A stretch of DNA of 64,000 nt from UBA11051 sp964390495 (GCA_964390495.1 CAYMIN010000008.1:103769-167768), one strand, 5' to 3'; counted from the first letter of the stretch, positions 34,906 through 44,488 are shown. Notes: generated from the letters alone by a model not told the origin. A program made the numbers and translations.

Positions 34906-37075
34906 TACTGCCAAGATGGCGCGCAATTGGCCGCTGTTCGCCGGAGCTTTGGTTCTGGCCTCCGGCGCCGCGGCTGCCCTAACCGTTACGACGCGGTCCC
35001 CCGCTTTCGGCCTGTTCATCCACAGCCTGATCATAGTCGGCCTCGGGACCAGCTTCGTCGCCGCCGGCCTCGGCAAGCGCACCACCGCGCTGGGGCTTGT
35101 CGTGATTGCTACGGGCTTGGTGGTGCTGGTCTTGCGCGAGGAGCTCGGTCCCTGGACCGACTTGCTTTTCCCTCTCGATCTGCAGACGGTGGAGGAGAGC
35201 ACTGTCGCGGTATTGGGCGGCTGGGTGCTGGCCGGCTTGTGCTTCATCCAGGGCCGGCGCTACAGTACCGTCTTCATCACCGCCATCGGTATGGCTATTC
35301 TGGGGCTGATGGCGACCCTCAATCTCAATGCCGAGTTCCTGGTCTGCTTCTGGGTCTATACCTTCGGCGTTGTCTTCACCTGGGGCTACGATCATCTGCT
35401 GCGGGTGGCTGCCAAGTCCCACATACATGTCGAGACCTCGGCTGTCTGGCGGGAATGGCTGCGCTGGCACCTCTCGGCCTCAGCGCTGCTGCTGGTGATC
35501 GTGATGGTGCTGGCCACCGGTGGCGGCTCGCTGCTGTATGCGGTCTCGCCTAACATTTTCGACCGGATGTCGAGTCAAGTCCATCGCCTGCCTGCCGCCC
35601 TTCGCAGCCTGGCCTTCCGCACCTGCATGGATGAGGAGTTCCGCGTCGGCACCGGCCCGATCGAGCTACCCCGTACCATCGCCTTCATGGTCACAGCCCA
35701 GCATCCGACGCTGTGGCGCGCGCAGGCCTACGACCACTATCAAGGCGCCGGCTGGACCAAACGTAGCGAGAGCTACATACGGATGCAGCACGGCAGCTAC
35801 ATGTCCTATCGCTATGCGGTGCCCTCGGCCTCGGGCCTCCCCGGTACCCGCAACTACCAGGAGTTTACCTTCCCCACCGGGCCACTGCGCGGCTTCATCC
35901 CGGCCGCGGCTACGCCGGTCGAAATCAAGCTCTACGGCCAGGCGGATGATGCGCCACCTCTTTACCCGGGCGGGCCGCGGCTGCAGCCGGTTGAGGTTGA
36001 TAGCTACGGCTGCCTGCGGATCAGCCCCACCTGGGCGGCCCGAGGTTATTGGGGGCAACTGGAGACCGAGCCGAAAAGGCATTACGAGGTGATCTCGATA
36101 ATGCCGCCGACGGCGGCCGAGACACTGCGCGGCCGCGGCGATGACTATTCGCCGAACATGGTTGAGACCTATATCAAGCAGGTTCCGGTGGCGGCTCAAG
36201 CGCATCTGAACGAGTTGGTCAGCGACACTGTCGCCGGCCTTCAAGACCCCTACGACCGCGTGGTTGCCCTTCGCGAGATGATCTCCCAGCGCTGCCTCTA
36301 CTCTTTGAAGGCACCGGCGGTGCCGCGAGGCAAGGACGCTGCGGTCCATTTTCTGCTGAGCAGCAAGCGCGGCGCTTGCGACCTGTTCGCCACCGCGATG
36401 GCGGTGACCGCGCGGCTGGCCGGCGTACCAGCGCGCGTCGCCGTGGGCTTCCAGCTCGGCGAGTACGATCCGGTGACCGAAGCCATCGTGGTTCGGGACA
36501 GCGACGCCCACGCTTGGGCCGAGATCTTCTTCCCCGACATCGGCTGGGTGCCGTTTGACGTGCAGGCGGCGCAAGTTTACGATGAGCAGACCTGGCTATC
36601 TCTGCTTGCCACCGGCCATGCCCGGCTCGCGGTGGCCAAGGTCTTGCGGCTGCTGGTGCCGCTGGTGCTGCTGGCAGTGATCGGCTATGCGGCGCTCTCG
36701 GGCGTCTATGACCTGCGACGGCTGCCGGCGTTGTGGCGCAGACGCCGTGCCCCGGGCCCGACTGGCAGCCTCAGCCGCGATTACCAGCGCCTGTGCCGCC
36801 AGCTTGCGCGGCGTGCCCGCCTTGGCCCGGTTGAGGCCATGACGCCCCGCCAGGTCGTCGAGGCGGCACTGGCTAACCTTTCCGGCTCCCAGGCCCTCAA
36901 ACAGAGGCTTCGCCAACTCAATGAAGAATTCTACAGAGTCAGATTTGGCGCCGATTCGCCCAAGCAGCCGCTCGATTACCTGGCCGCCCAGGTGAGCAAA
37001 CTGCGCAAACGGCTACGCGAATTCAAGTACAAGCCGCGCCGCTATTCCGAGCGCCCGGAAAGCCGGTCCCAATGA
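34892..37075 (+). CDS. Membrane transglutaminase-like protein (DUF3488/DUF4129 type)
   Basis: 727 aa. Six or more N-terminal membrane helices, a large periplasmic part with the transglutaminase triad Cys (RGACDLFATAM, residue 496), His (DSDAHAWAEIF, about 537) and Asp (IGWVPFDV, about 552), one further membrane helix (VLRLLVPLVLLAVIGYAAL) and a cytoplasmic helical tail. This is the usual third member of MoxR/DUF58 loci, possibly a protease or cross-linking enzyme acting on the cell envelope. I start at ATG 34892, which has AGAGG at good spacing and opens with MLRLDTAKM; the longer frame lies wholly inside the DUF58 gene. Its stop overlaps the holA start (ATGA). Confidence 0.9.
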   Translation: MLRLDTAKMARNWPLFAGALVLASGAAAALTVTTRSPAFGLFIHSLIIVGLGTSFVAAGLGKRTTALGLVVIATGLVVLVLREELGPWTDLLFPLDLQTVEESTVAVLGGWVLAGLCFIQGRRYSTVFITAIGMAILGLMATLNLNAEFLVCFWVYTFGVVFTWGYDHLLRVAAKSHIHVETSAVWREWLRWHLSASALLLVIVMVLATGGGSLLYAVSPNIFDRMSSQVHRLPAALRSLAFRTCMDEEFRVGTGPIELPRTIAFMVTAQHPTLWRAQAYDHYQGAGWTKRSESYIRMQHGSYMSYRYAVPSASGLPGTRNYQEFTFPTGPLRGFIPAAATPVEIKLYGQADDAPPLYPGGPRLQPVEVDSYGCLRISPTWAARGYWGQLETEPKRHYEVISIMPPTAAETLRGRGDDYSPNMVETYIKQVPVAAQAHLNELVSDTVAGLQDPYDRVVALREMISQRCLYSLKAPAVPRGKDAAVHFLLSSKRGACDLFATAMAVTARLAGVPARVAVGFQLGEYDPVTEAIVVRDSDAHAWAEIFFPDIGWVPFDVQAAQVYDEQTWLSLLATGHARLAVAKVLRLLVPLVLLAVIGYAALSGVYDLRRLPALWRRRRAPGPTGSLSRDYQRLCRQLARRARLGPVEAMTPRQVVEAALANLSGSQALKQRLRQLNEEFYRVRFGADSPKQPLDYLAAQVSKLRKRLREFKYKPRRYSERPESRSQ

Positions 37076-38157
37076 GCCAAAACCCCGCCGCACAGATCGC
37101 GGACAAAGCTCTTTTCATAGTCCACGGCGACTCGGAGGTCCTCAAGTCGCGCGCCGTCAAGGCCATCATTGATGAGCGGCTGCCCGCGGCCGACCGCGAG
37201 TTCGGCCTCACCGAGCTGCAAGTGCGCGAGGTGGAGCTGGAGCAGATCACTAGTGCTTTTGTCTCCGGCTCGCTCTTTGCCAGCCAGCAGGTGGTGCTGC
37301 TGCGGGACCTCGACGAAATGCGCAAGACCGACCAGCAGGCGCTGGTGCCGGCCCTCGAAGGCCTCGGCCCGAGTATCACCGTCGTAATGACCGCAACGCC
37401 GGCGCCTCGCGGCAAACCCACCGAACCTAATCTCAGCGCGCCGCTGGTCAAGCTCGTCAAAGCCTCGGGCCGCATCATTGACTGCAACACCCCGGCCTAT
37501 CTCGACTGGAAAGACGAACTCACGCCCTGGGTGAGAGCCGAGGCACAGCGCCATGACAAGGGCTTCGGCGACGGGGCGCTGCAGTTGCTGATTGATCTGG
37601 TCGGAGCCAACTGCGACCGGCTCGCCAACGAGATCGCGAAGCTGGCGATATACGTGGACGAGCAGCCGGAGATTAGCGGGGCCGACGTGCGCGCGGTCGT
37701 CTCGCCCGCTCAGGACCAGGACATTTTCGGCCTCACCGACGCCATTGGCAAGCGCGATGCGGCAGCGGCTCTGGCGGCCCTGCCCGCCCTGCTGCCCGCC
37801 CATGCCAAAAGCGGCGAAGGCATCCGCGTGCTAGCCATGATCTCCCGGCATTTGCGCCTGCTGTGGCAGACGCGGCATCTGCTCAGAAACGGGGTCAGCC
37901 TGCTGTCGGTGCAGGACTGCCCGGAAGAGACAGTCGCGCAGTTGCCCCAGCAGCAGAACATATTCGACGCGGTTCGCGGCCGGAAGTTCCTGGCGCGCAA
38001 CTTCACAGAGCAGGCCAAGAGCTTCAGCGATGGCCAGCTCGCCCGCGCGATAGTCGAGGTATTCAGCGCCGATATGGCCCTGAAGGGACAATCCGACCGC
38101 GAAATGGATGACCGCATGTTGCTGGAGACGCTGGTGGTCGCTCTGTGCCGGCTCTAG
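37072..38157 (+). CDS. holA: DNA polymerase III subunit delta
   Basis: Clamp-loader wrench subunit that opens the beta sliding clamp. 361 aa with the AAA-like N-terminal domain (FIVHGDSEVLKSRAVKAI; GSLFASQQVVLLRDLDEM) and the helical collar (QLLIDLVGANCDRLANEIAK, the most conserved HolA region; AQDQDIFGLTDAIGKRDA). The start overlaps the transglutaminase stop by 4 nt, so this housekeeping gene is translated in tandem with the MoxR-locus genes. Confidence 0.93.
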   Translation: MSQNPAAQIADKALFIVHGDSEVLKSRAVKAIIDERLPAADREFGLTELQVREVELEQITSAFVSGSLFASQQVVLLRDLDEMRKTDQQALVPALEGLGPSITVVMTATPAPRGKPTEPNLSAPLVKLVKASGRIIDCNTPAYLDWKDELTPWVRAEAQRHDKGFGDGALQLLIDLVGANCDRLANEIAKLAIYVDEQPEISGADVRAVVSPAQDQDIFGLTDAIGKRDAAAALAALPALLPAHAKSGEGIRVLAMISRHLRLLWQTRHLLRNGVSLLSVQDCPEETVAQLPQQQNIFDAVRGRKFLARNFTEQAKSFSDGQLARAIVEVFSADMALKGQSDREMDDRMLLETLVVALCRL

Positions 38158-38378
38158 GCCTGACTGCTCGTCAATGCGCAGTTCGGCCTGCCCTGATCCC
38201 TGGGTAAGCCAAGATCTCAGCCAGCGGCCAGCGGGGGCGAGGCTGCACCGCAAATAGACTCCCTCACTAGTAGAGTCGACGCAACTCCGGCGTTTTACAA
38301 GACACAACGCGTAAATCTTTGCGAACTTTTGATGATGTTATTGCGACGGCGGGAATTGGGCGCTATGGATAGGCGATC

Positions 38379-40337
38379 ATGGGTCTGGTGATGGCATTAG
38401 CCATAACTGGGGCGGCGCTGCTTTTCGGGATGCAGCTTCTACAGTGGCTGCGTGTTGCCCCGTCCGGGACCTGGGCACATGCGCTGGCCGGCTTCGGCCT
38501 CGGTATCGTCATCATCGCCTACGCGATCCTGCTGCTCGGCCTGTTTGCGGTCCTCAAGGCCGTGTGGCTGGCTGCGATACTGGCAGTCATGCTAGCGTGC
38601 GGCAGCAGCCAGGCGCGGACGGTCATGCCGGCGATCGGCGCGGCCCGCAGCTACCTCAGCGCTCTCGCGCGACGGCCGGCCCATTTCGTGGTCCTGATTT
38701 TCATCGGCTTGTGGATGCTGCTGACGCTCGGCTGCGCGCTGATGCCGCCGGATGGCGGCGACTGGGACGGCCTCAGCCAGCACCTGGCCCAGGCCTGGAT
38801 GTACGCCCACGAGGGCTGCGTGCGCCCGCTGTGGTTCGACCACCACTCCCAGTTCCCCGGTACCATGCAGATGCTCTACACGGCGGGGGAGCTGGTTGAC
38901 GGCTATTTCACTGCCCGCCTGCTGCACTGGCTGATGGGGATGTTGAGCGTGGTATGGGCGGTGCTAATCGCCCAGCGCTTCCTGAGTGAGCGTGCCGGCA
39001 GTAACGTGGGCCTGTGGACCGCCTTCATCATGGTGTCCACACCGATCTTCACCTGGCTCACCGGAGTGGCCTATGTGGACCTGGGCGCGACTTTTTTCGC
39101 GTTAGGGGCGCTGTACTTTTTCCTCGATTGGGCGCTGAGCCGCGCGCCCAAGGCTCTGGCGCTCACCGGCCTGATGCTGGCCGGCGGGATGACCGTGAAG
39201 ATGCAGGGCCTGGCCCTGGCCGGCGTCATCATGCTCGCCGCAGCGATACTCACCGTCTTGCAAAGGCGTGGTTGGCGGGAGTGGGGCCTCGCCTGCGGGC
39301 TGGTCGTGCTTCTCGGTGGGCCGTGGTATCTGAAGAGCTATCTAATCACCGGCAACCCCGTCTATCCCTTCGCCTACGAGCTTTTCGGCGGCAAGCAGTG
39401 GACCCAGGAGCAGGCCGACTTCTACGAGCACCATCAGATGGCCTTCGGCTATGGCGAGATTCCCGACCGCGCGCAACTGGCGCAGATGTCATTCTGGCGC
39501 AAGCGCTTTTTAGGGCCGCGCGAGCCGTACAAGTGGCTGATCGGGCCGGTGCTGCTCACCATCCGCCCTTGGGACTTCGCGGTTGATCGGAGTCTGATAG
39601 CCCAGGCGCTGCTTTTGCACTGGATCGGGCCGCTGTACCTGCCGCTGGTGCTGCTGTTGCTGGTGGGGAAGCGGCCGCCGGCTGTGGGACTGGTGATGTG
39701 GCTGCTGCTGCCGCTGTGGCTGTGGTGGTTCTTCTCGATGCAATACACCCGCTACCTGCTACCCTCACTGGTGCTGTTGGCTCCATTAGCGGGTTACTCT
39801 ATGGCCCAGCTTTTCTCCCGCAGCGGGCCGGTTCGCGCCGCCGCCGGTACGGTGGCCTCCCTATGGGCTGTCTGCGCGCTGGTGCCGCTGGTGCTCAGTT
39901 TCATCATCGCGTGGCCGATTATCAGTGGCCGGGCCACCTGGGAGCAGTACCTCAACATCAAGCTGGATGTCTATGAACCGAGCCGGTATATCGCCCGCTA
40001 TCTGCCGGAAGATGCCGTCATAGCCACCTACGGGGAGCCGCGCTACTACTATTTCGAGCGGCCGGCGATCTGGGCCGACCCCGGCCACAGCCGCCTGTTC
40101 ACCTATGAGACCATGCAGACGCCGCAGGAGTTGATCGCCCGCTATCGGGAGCTGGGCATCACCCACGTGCTGGTCAATCGAGTGCATGTTGACCTAGATA
40201 ACCCCGACGACTGGGTGATAGCACTGCTGCGAGGAGGTTTCGAGGAGGGGAGCCTGCAGCAGATGGGGTCTTTTTCGCGGCGGCAGTACGTGCTGCTGCG
40301 GGTGGAATACGGGGCAGAGGCGGAGGGTGGCTCATAG
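38379..40337 (+). CDS. GT-C type membrane glycosyltransferase-like protein
   Basis: 652 aa with about 11-13 membrane helices and a C-terminal extracytoplasmic domain (about 530-652, starting near EPSRYIARYLPEDAV). The first large loop holds DGGDWDGLSQHLAQAWMYAH and FDHHSQFPGTMQML, which resemble the acidic motif and loop of GT-C enzymes using lipid-linked sugars. GVAYVDLGATFFALGALYFF and MTVKMQGLALAGVIML are also typical. The acceptor and sugar are unknown. The position just before the sugar-nucleotide and Lpt genes suggests surface-glycan assembly. The ATG at 38379 has only a weak ribosome site. The 220 nt before it show no clear promoter. Confidence 0.75.
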   Translation: MGLVMALAITGAALLFGMQLLQWLRVAPSGTWAHALAGFGLGIVIIAYAILLLGLFAVLKAVWLAAILAVMLACGSSQARTVMPAIGAARSYLSALARRPAHFVVLIFIGLWMLLTLGCALMPPDGGDWDGLSQHLAQAWMYAHEGCVRPLWFDHHSQFPGTMQMLYTAGELVDGYFTARLLHWLMGMLSVVWAVLIAQRFLSERAGSNVGLWTAFIMVSTPIFTWLTGVAYVDLGATFFALGALYFFLDWALSRAPKALALTGLMLAGGMTVKMQGLALAGVIMLAAAILTVLQRRGWREWGLACGLVVLLGGPWYLKSYLITGNPVYPFAYELFGGKQWTQEQADFYEHHQMAFGYGEIPDRAQLAQMSFWRKRFLGPREPYKWLIGPVLLTIRPWDFAVDRSLIAQALLLHWIGPLYLPLVLLLLVGKRPPAVGLVMWLLLPLWLWWFFSMQYTRYLLPSLVLLAPLAGYSMAQLFSRSGPVRAAAGTVASLWAVCALVPLVLSFIIAWPIISGRATWEQYLNIKLDVYEPSRYIARYLPEDAVIATYGEPRYYYFERPAIWADPGHSRLFTYETMQTPQELIARYRELGITHVLVNRVHVDLDNPDDWVIALLRGGFEEGSLQQMGSFSRRQYVLLRVEYGAEAEGGS

Positions 40338-40626
40338 GCGGGCACCGGTTGCAGTTGAGACAAGGCACCACGCTAAGGTATAATGACGGCAGGAGCGAAA
40401 CACCATACCAGCCAGGACGACAGGCATCCTTGGTTGTCGAGAACTGCGGACAGGCTGGGAAGCCTATCCTCCTGGAGGCGTGAGGAAGGGTGTTGAATTC
40501 GGAATCACCCGCACGGAGCGCGTCTGCGTAAGTAGCCGACTGCTTGACAGCAGGTATGGGCGAGGCAGGCGGCAATCATTGGATAAGCCCAAGGTCCGCC
40601 AATAGTGATGAACAGGAGACAGGTCT
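40338..40626. repeat. Family-D repeat upstream of the nucleotidyltransferase gene
   Basis: 40412-40475 is a family-D element (CCAGGACGACAGGCATCCTT, then GGACAGGCTGGGAAGCC, then TCCTCCTGG), whose outer ends also pair. The rest holds the leader of the next gene: AGGAGA stands 8 nt before GTG 40627. I see no other feature. Confidence 0.65.
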
Positions 40627-41406
40627 GTGAAGACGGCGATTCTGGTCGGCGGTAAGGGCACGCGGCTGTTCGGCGAACAAACCGCAGTCCCGAAAGCCCT
40701 CTACGAAATCGGTAACCGGCCGATCCTGTGGCATATCATGAAGCTCTATGCCCATAACGGCTTCGGCGATTTCCTGCTGCTGCTGGGCTACCGCGCCGAA
40801 CAGATTGTTGATTACGTCCTGCACCGGGCCCCGTACGAGAATCGCGATATGCGAGTCGAAATCCCGGCCTCGGGACGTCCCCAGATAATCGAGCAGGAAG
40901 CCGAAGACGACCAGTGGCGCATTACGCTGTGCCATACCGGCATCGAGTCAGAGAAGGGTGAGCGCATCCGGCGCATCCGACAGCATGTTGAGAGCGACGA
41001 TGATTTCATGGTCACCTACGGCGACGGTCTGGCCGACATTGACCTGCAGGAGCTGGTGAGCTTCCACAAGTCGCACGGCAAAGTCGCCACCCTGACGGCG
41101 GTGCGGGCGCGGTCGCAGTTCGGCCACGTCAGCCTCGGCGGCGACGGGCAAGTCAGCGAGATGGTCGAGAACCCGCTGCTGCCGGAGTGGGTCAACGGTG
41201 GGTTCATGGTGTTTTCCGCCCGCATCTTCGACTGGCTGGAGCCGGATGATCCGCTGGAAGCCGGGGCTTTGCGGCGGCTGGCTGAGGCCGGCGAGCTGAT
41301 GGCTTATACCCATGCGGGCTTCTGGGCCTGCATGGATACCTATAAGGACACCTTGCGCCTCAACGAGCTGTGGAACAGCGGCCAGGCCGCGTGGAAGAAG
41401 TGGTGA
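40627..41406 (+). CDS. Nucleotidyltransferase, glucose-1-phosphate cytidylyltransferase-like
   Basis: 259 aa. ILVGGKGTRLFGEQTAVPKA is the nucleotide-binding signature of sugar-1-phosphate nucleotidylyltransferases, and the body matches the RfbF type (GNRPILWHIMKLYAHNGFGD; MVTYGDGLADIDLQELVSFH; WVNGGFMVFSARIFDWL). RfbF makes CDP-glucose from CTP and glucose-1-phosphate. The neighbouring gene looks like the matching CDP-glucose 4,6-dehydratase, supporting this. One unusual point: RfbF normally has GLGTRLSEET, here GKGTRLFGEQT. GTG start with AGGAGA at good spacing. Operon with the following genes. Confidence 0.85.
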   Translation: MKTAILVGGKGTRLFGEQTAVPKALYEIGNRPILWHIMKLYAHNGFGDFLLLLGYRAEQIVDYVLHRAPYENRDMRVEIPASGRPQIIEQEAEDDQWRITLCHTGIESEKGERIRRIRQHVESDDDFMVTYGDGLADIDLQELVSFHKSHGKVATLTAVRARSQFGHVSLGGDGQVSEMVENPLLPEWVNGGFMVFSARIFDWLEPDDPLEAGALRRLAEAGELMAYTHAGFWACMDTYKDTLRLNELWNSGQAAWKKW

Positions 41407-41410
41407 GCTG

Positions 41411-42442
41411 ATGCCGACAGGGGAGGTCAAGGCGAGATTCTGGCAGGGCCGGCGCGCGCTGGTCACCGGCGCCTACGGCTTCATGGCCGGGCACCTGATC
41501 GAGGCGCTGCTGGAAATCGGAGCCGAGGTAATCGGGATGGTGCGGGATCGGCCGGCGGCGTCGTATCTGCAGCTTTCGGGCCTCGACCGGCGCATCACCC
41601 TGGCTCCAGGCGACATCACCGCCCTGGATGACTGTGTGCGCGTGCTCAATGACCATGACTGCAGTGTGGTGTTTCAGCTTGCGGCTCAGGCGATTGTCGG
41701 TGTCGCCAACCGCTCGCCGCTGAAGACCTTTCAGACCAATATCATCGGCACCTGCAACGTTCTGGAGGCGTGCCGGCAACTCAATGATGGCGACCGTCCT
41801 AATCTGGTGGAGGCGGTGGTGGCCGCCAGCAGCGACAAGGCCTACGGCGACCAGCCTGAGCTGCCCTATAAGGAATCAGCGCCGCTGCTGGGGCTGCACC
41901 CCTATGACGCCTCCAAGTCATGCGCCGACCTGCTGACCCGCACCTATCACAATACCTACGGGGTGGCGGCCGCGGTAAGCCGCTGCAGCAATCTCTACGG
42001 GCCGGGCGACCTGAATATGTCCAGGCTGGTTCCCGCGACGATATGCGCCGTGCTGGCCGGTGAGAGGCCGGTAATCCGCTCCGACGGCAGCCCCCAGCGC
42101 GACTATGTGTACGTCAAGGACGCCGCCCGGGCGTACCTGCTGCTGGCGGAGAAGACCGCGGAGGGGCCCGCCGCCGGCCAGACCTACAATATCGGCACCG
42201 GAGTGCCGCTGACCGTCCTGGAGATGGTCGAGATGGTTATCCAGGCCTCCGGCAAGAGCGATCTGCGCCCGAATGTGCAAGGCACCTCCTGGGGCGAAAT
42301 CAGGCACCAGTATCTGGACTGCACCAAGGCCGACACGGAGTTGGGCTGGAGGCCGAGGTATCAGGTGGAGGCTGCGCTGGCCGAGACCTACGAGTGGTAT
42401 CGGGAGTACCTGTCGGAGGAGAATCTGGAATTAGGCCAGTAG
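41411..42442 (+). CDS. NAD-dependent sugar-nucleotide dehydratase (CDP-glucose 4,6-dehydratase-like)
   Basis: Extended short-chain dehydrogenase, 343 aa. The cofactor loop is VTGAYGFMAGHL, a TGxxGxxA form; the active-site motif is YDASKSCADLL (Tyr-x3-Lys) with AASSDKAYGD carrying the catalytic Ser region. RSDGSPQRDYVYVKDAARAY and the C-terminal LGWRPRYQVEAAL fit the RfbG/GDP-mannose dehydratase group. With the RfbF-like neighbour it should make CDP-4-keto-6-deoxyglucose. No downstream 3-dehydrase or epimerase is seen, so the final sugar is unknown. I start at ATG 41411, 4 nt after the upstream stop. Confidence 0.85.
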   Translation: MPTGEVKARFWQGRRALVTGAYGFMAGHLIEALLEIGAEVIGMVRDRPAASYLQLSGLDRRITLAPGDITALDDCVRVLNDHDCSVVFQLAAQAIVGVANRSPLKTFQTNIIGTCNVLEACRQLNDGDRPNLVEAVVAASSDKAYGDQPELPYKESAPLLGLHPYDASKSCADLLTRTYHNTYGVAAAVSRCSNLYGPGDLNMSRLVPATICAVLAGERPVIRSDGSPQRDYVYVKDAARAYLLLAEKTAEGPAAGQTYNIGTGVPLTVLEMVEMVIQASGKSDLRPNVQGTSWGEIRHQYLDCTKADTELGWRPRYQVEAALAETYEWYREYLSEENLELGQ

Positions 42443-42497
42443 CCCAATGCAAAGCACGGGCCGGTACCGCGCCAGTCGTTTGCCGTATCATGTTTTT

Positions 42498-42518
42498 GGC
42501 GGGGCACAGGTCCCCGCC
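42498..42518. repeat. Small palindromic repeat GGCGGGG/CCCCGCC
   Basis: A perfect 7-bp stem (42498-42504 with 42512-42518) and a 7-nt loop sit in the 100-nt gap before the GT2 gene, preceded by TTTTT. It has the look of another short intergenic repeat; no T-run follows it on the plus strand, but on the minus strand the A-run complement would follow the hairpin. Confidence 0.45.
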
Positions 42519-42542
42519 CTACAGAACGGCAGTCTCTAGACC

Positions 42543-43289
42543 ATGAAACTTTCGGTAATCATTCCAGTCTATAACGAGGTAGGGACCGTTCAAGAGTTGG
42601 TGGAGCGGGTCCTGGCCGTGCCGCTGGACAAAGAGCTCATCATCATTGATAACTGCTCCACCGACGGGACCCGCGAACTGCTCCAGCAGTTCACCTATCC
42701 GCAGGTGCGCACGATTCTGCAAGAGCGCAATATGATGAAGGGCAATTCGGTGCGCAAGGGCATCGCGGCTGCGGTGGGTGAGTATGCGGTGATTCAGGAC
42801 GGGGATTTGGAGTACAATCCGCGGGACTTCGTGGCGATGCTGGAGGTGTGCCAAGAGCCCGAGGTGCTGGCGGTACTGGGCTCGCGAGTTAGTGGTGCCC
42901 GCCGGCAGGGGCAGAAGCTGCCCACCTCCTCTTACTCGGTGGGGCGCGAGCTGATTAACAAGGTCTTCCGGCTGCTCTACGCCAGTAAGCTCACCGACAT
43001 CGCCACCTGCTACAAGATGGCGGCGACGGCGACCTTCCAGAGCCTGGACTTGCGCTGCAATAGCTTCGACCTGGATTTCGAGCTGGCGGCGAAACTGACG
43101 ATGCTGGCGAAGCGTCGCGGGATGCGGGTGGCGGAGGTGCCGATCGAGTACCACCCGCGAAGTGTCAAGGAGGGTAAGAAGGTCCGCTGGCAGGACGGGG
43201 TGCAGGCCGTGCGCACACTGTGGTGGTGTCGGTTCGCCGAGCCGCTGGTCGCAGGTACTCCGGAACCAGCCGAAAGGGCGGGGGAATGA
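42543..43289 (+). CDS. Family 2 glycosyltransferase (dolichol-phosphate mannosyltransferase-like)
   Basis: 248 aa GT-A fold enzyme. LSVIIPVYNEVGTVQELVER is the N-terminal nucleotide-binding strand, QDGDLEYNPRDF holds the metal-binding DxD-type motif and EYHPRSVKEGKKVRWQDGVQ is the conserved C-terminal loop of DPM1-like enzymes that transfer sugars to polyprenyl phosphate. No C-terminal membrane helices are present. It could supply a lipid-linked sugar for the GT-C protein at 38.4 kb; this is inference. Its stop overlaps the lptC start (ATGA). Confidence 0.88.
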   Translation: MKLSVIIPVYNEVGTVQELVERVLAVPLDKELIIIDNCSTDGTRELLQQFTYPQVRTILQERNMMKGNSVRKGIAAAVGEYAVIQDGDLEYNPRDFVAMLEVCQEPEVLAVLGSRVSGARRQGQKLPTSSYSVGRELINKVFRLLYASKLTDIATCYKMAATATFQSLDLRCNSFDLDFELAAKLTMLAKRRGMRVAEVPIEYHPRSVKEGKKVRWQDGVQAVRTLWWCRFAEPLVAGTPEPAERAGE

Positions 43290-43888
43290 AAAGCGGCGGC
43301 AGTCCCTGGGTAACGTACCTGGCGATAGTCGTTTTGATGGCCGCAGTCAGCGCCGGTGTGTATTACTACACCAGCACCCGGCCGCCTGCGCCCGAGGAGA
43401 CTGCCCTGCCAGCAGCGGGACCGGAGCAGCAGACGCAGCAACCGGCCAAGAAAGGAGTACGCATCGAGGGCGGTGAAGTGGTCGAGAAGGACGCCCAGGG
43501 CCGGGTCCTATGGCGCGTTCGGGCGGATGGTGAGATTACCTACGACGACAAGACCGAACTGCTGCGCGGCTCGGACATCGAGTTTGAGGTGAATGTGGAA
43601 GGCCAACCGGCCGTAAAAGTCCAGGCCCGCCAGTTTGTCGCGGACTATGCCGGACGACGGATCGAGTTCGCTGAGGGCATCGGCGGGGAGCTGCTGGACG
43701 GCTCCGGGGACTTTCGGGTCGGCGCACTGGAATACCAGATGAGTACTCAGAAGCTGATCGGCAGCGGCGGTGCAGATTTCAACCGCGGCCACTACACAGC
43801 CGGCGCTGACCGAATCGTGGTGGACATGAAGAACCGGCAGATACGGATGCACGGAAACGTATCGCTGGCCAGGAGGCAAGCGTCTTGA
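43286..43888 (+). CDS. lptC: LPS export protein LptC-like
   Basis: 200 aa with one N-terminal membrane helix (about residues 10-26) followed by a beta-jellyroll domain (GGEVVEKDAQGRVLWRVRAD; DYAGRRIEFAEG; ALEYQMSTQKLIGSG). This is the single-pass LptC that links the inner-membrane LptBFG complex to periplasmic LptA. I start at ATG 43286, which overlaps the GT2 stop; the longer frame from 43220 is out of context. The next gene starts with TTG overlapping this stop by 4 nt, so lptC and lptA are coupled. Confidence 0.82.
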   Translation: MKSGGSPWVTYLAIVVLMAAVSAGVYYYTSTRPPAPEETALPAAGPEQQTQQPAKKGVRIEGGEVVEKDAQGRVLWRVRADGEITYDDKTELLRGSDIEFEVNVEGQPAVKVQARQFVADYAGRRIEFAEGIGGELLDGSGDFRVGALEYQMSTQKLIGSGGADFNRGHYTAGADRIVVDMKNRQIRMHGNVSLARRQAS

Positions 43889-44457
43889 ACAATACGAAGG
43901 CTCCAAGCAGCAGAGGGGCACCAGCAGCGGGCCTGATAGTGTTGCTGGCGCTGGGAGCCGGTGTGCTGGTTATGGGCAGCGGTCCGGCCGCCGGCCAGCA
44001 GGCCAAAGCGACCCGCAGCGCCCAGGTCACCGCCATTGATCTGGTAATTGATCTGGATAGCGACGCCTGGGAGTTCAGCGGCAACTGCAAACTTACCGTC
44101 AGTGCCGGGCATAAGGGGCAGATGACGGCTCCGCGGATGACGGTGCGGTTCAATGAGAAGATGGACCAGATCGTGCAACTGATCGCCCACGGGGTCGTGA
44201 ACTTCCACATAGTCACCAAGCCGAATGCCGAGGGTGTGCGTCGTGACATCACCGCCAGCGCTCGGCAGCAGGCAGTCTATTCGGAGCCGACCCAGACGGT
44301 GGAGTTGAGCGGCGGCGCGCAGGCGGATATCGCCACCGTAGGCGGCGCGGGTGAAGCGGCCCATATCACCGGCGACAAGATAACCGCCAACCTCAAGACC
44401 AGTAAGATCTTCGTCACCAACCCCAACATGAAGATAGAGACGCCGCTGGAGGAATAG
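43885..44457 (+). CDS. lptA: LPS transport periplasmic protein LptA (OstA-like domain)
   Basis: 190 aa. A hydrophobic leader (GLIVLLALGAGVLVMGSGPA) ends near residue 38 and is followed by a single OstA-type beta-jellyroll (VTAIDLVIDLDSDAWEFSGN; MTVRFNEKMDQIVQLIAHG; ASARQQAVYSEPTQTVELSG). LptA forms the periplasmic bridge for LPS between LptC and LptD. TTG start overlapping the lptC stop. lptB follows at 31 nt. Confidence 0.82.
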   Translation: MNNTKAPSSRGAPAAGLIVLLALGAGVLVMGSGPAAGQQAKATRSAQVTAIDLVIDLDSDAWEFSGNCKLTVSAGHKGQMTAPRMTVRFNEKMDQIVQLIAHGVVNFHIVTKPNAEGVRRDITASARQQAVYSEPTQTVELSGGAQADIATVGGAGEAAHITGDKITANLKTSKIFVTNPNMKIETPLEE

Positions 44458-44488
44458 AGCCCGGCGGTGATGGGATAAGAGAACTGTC

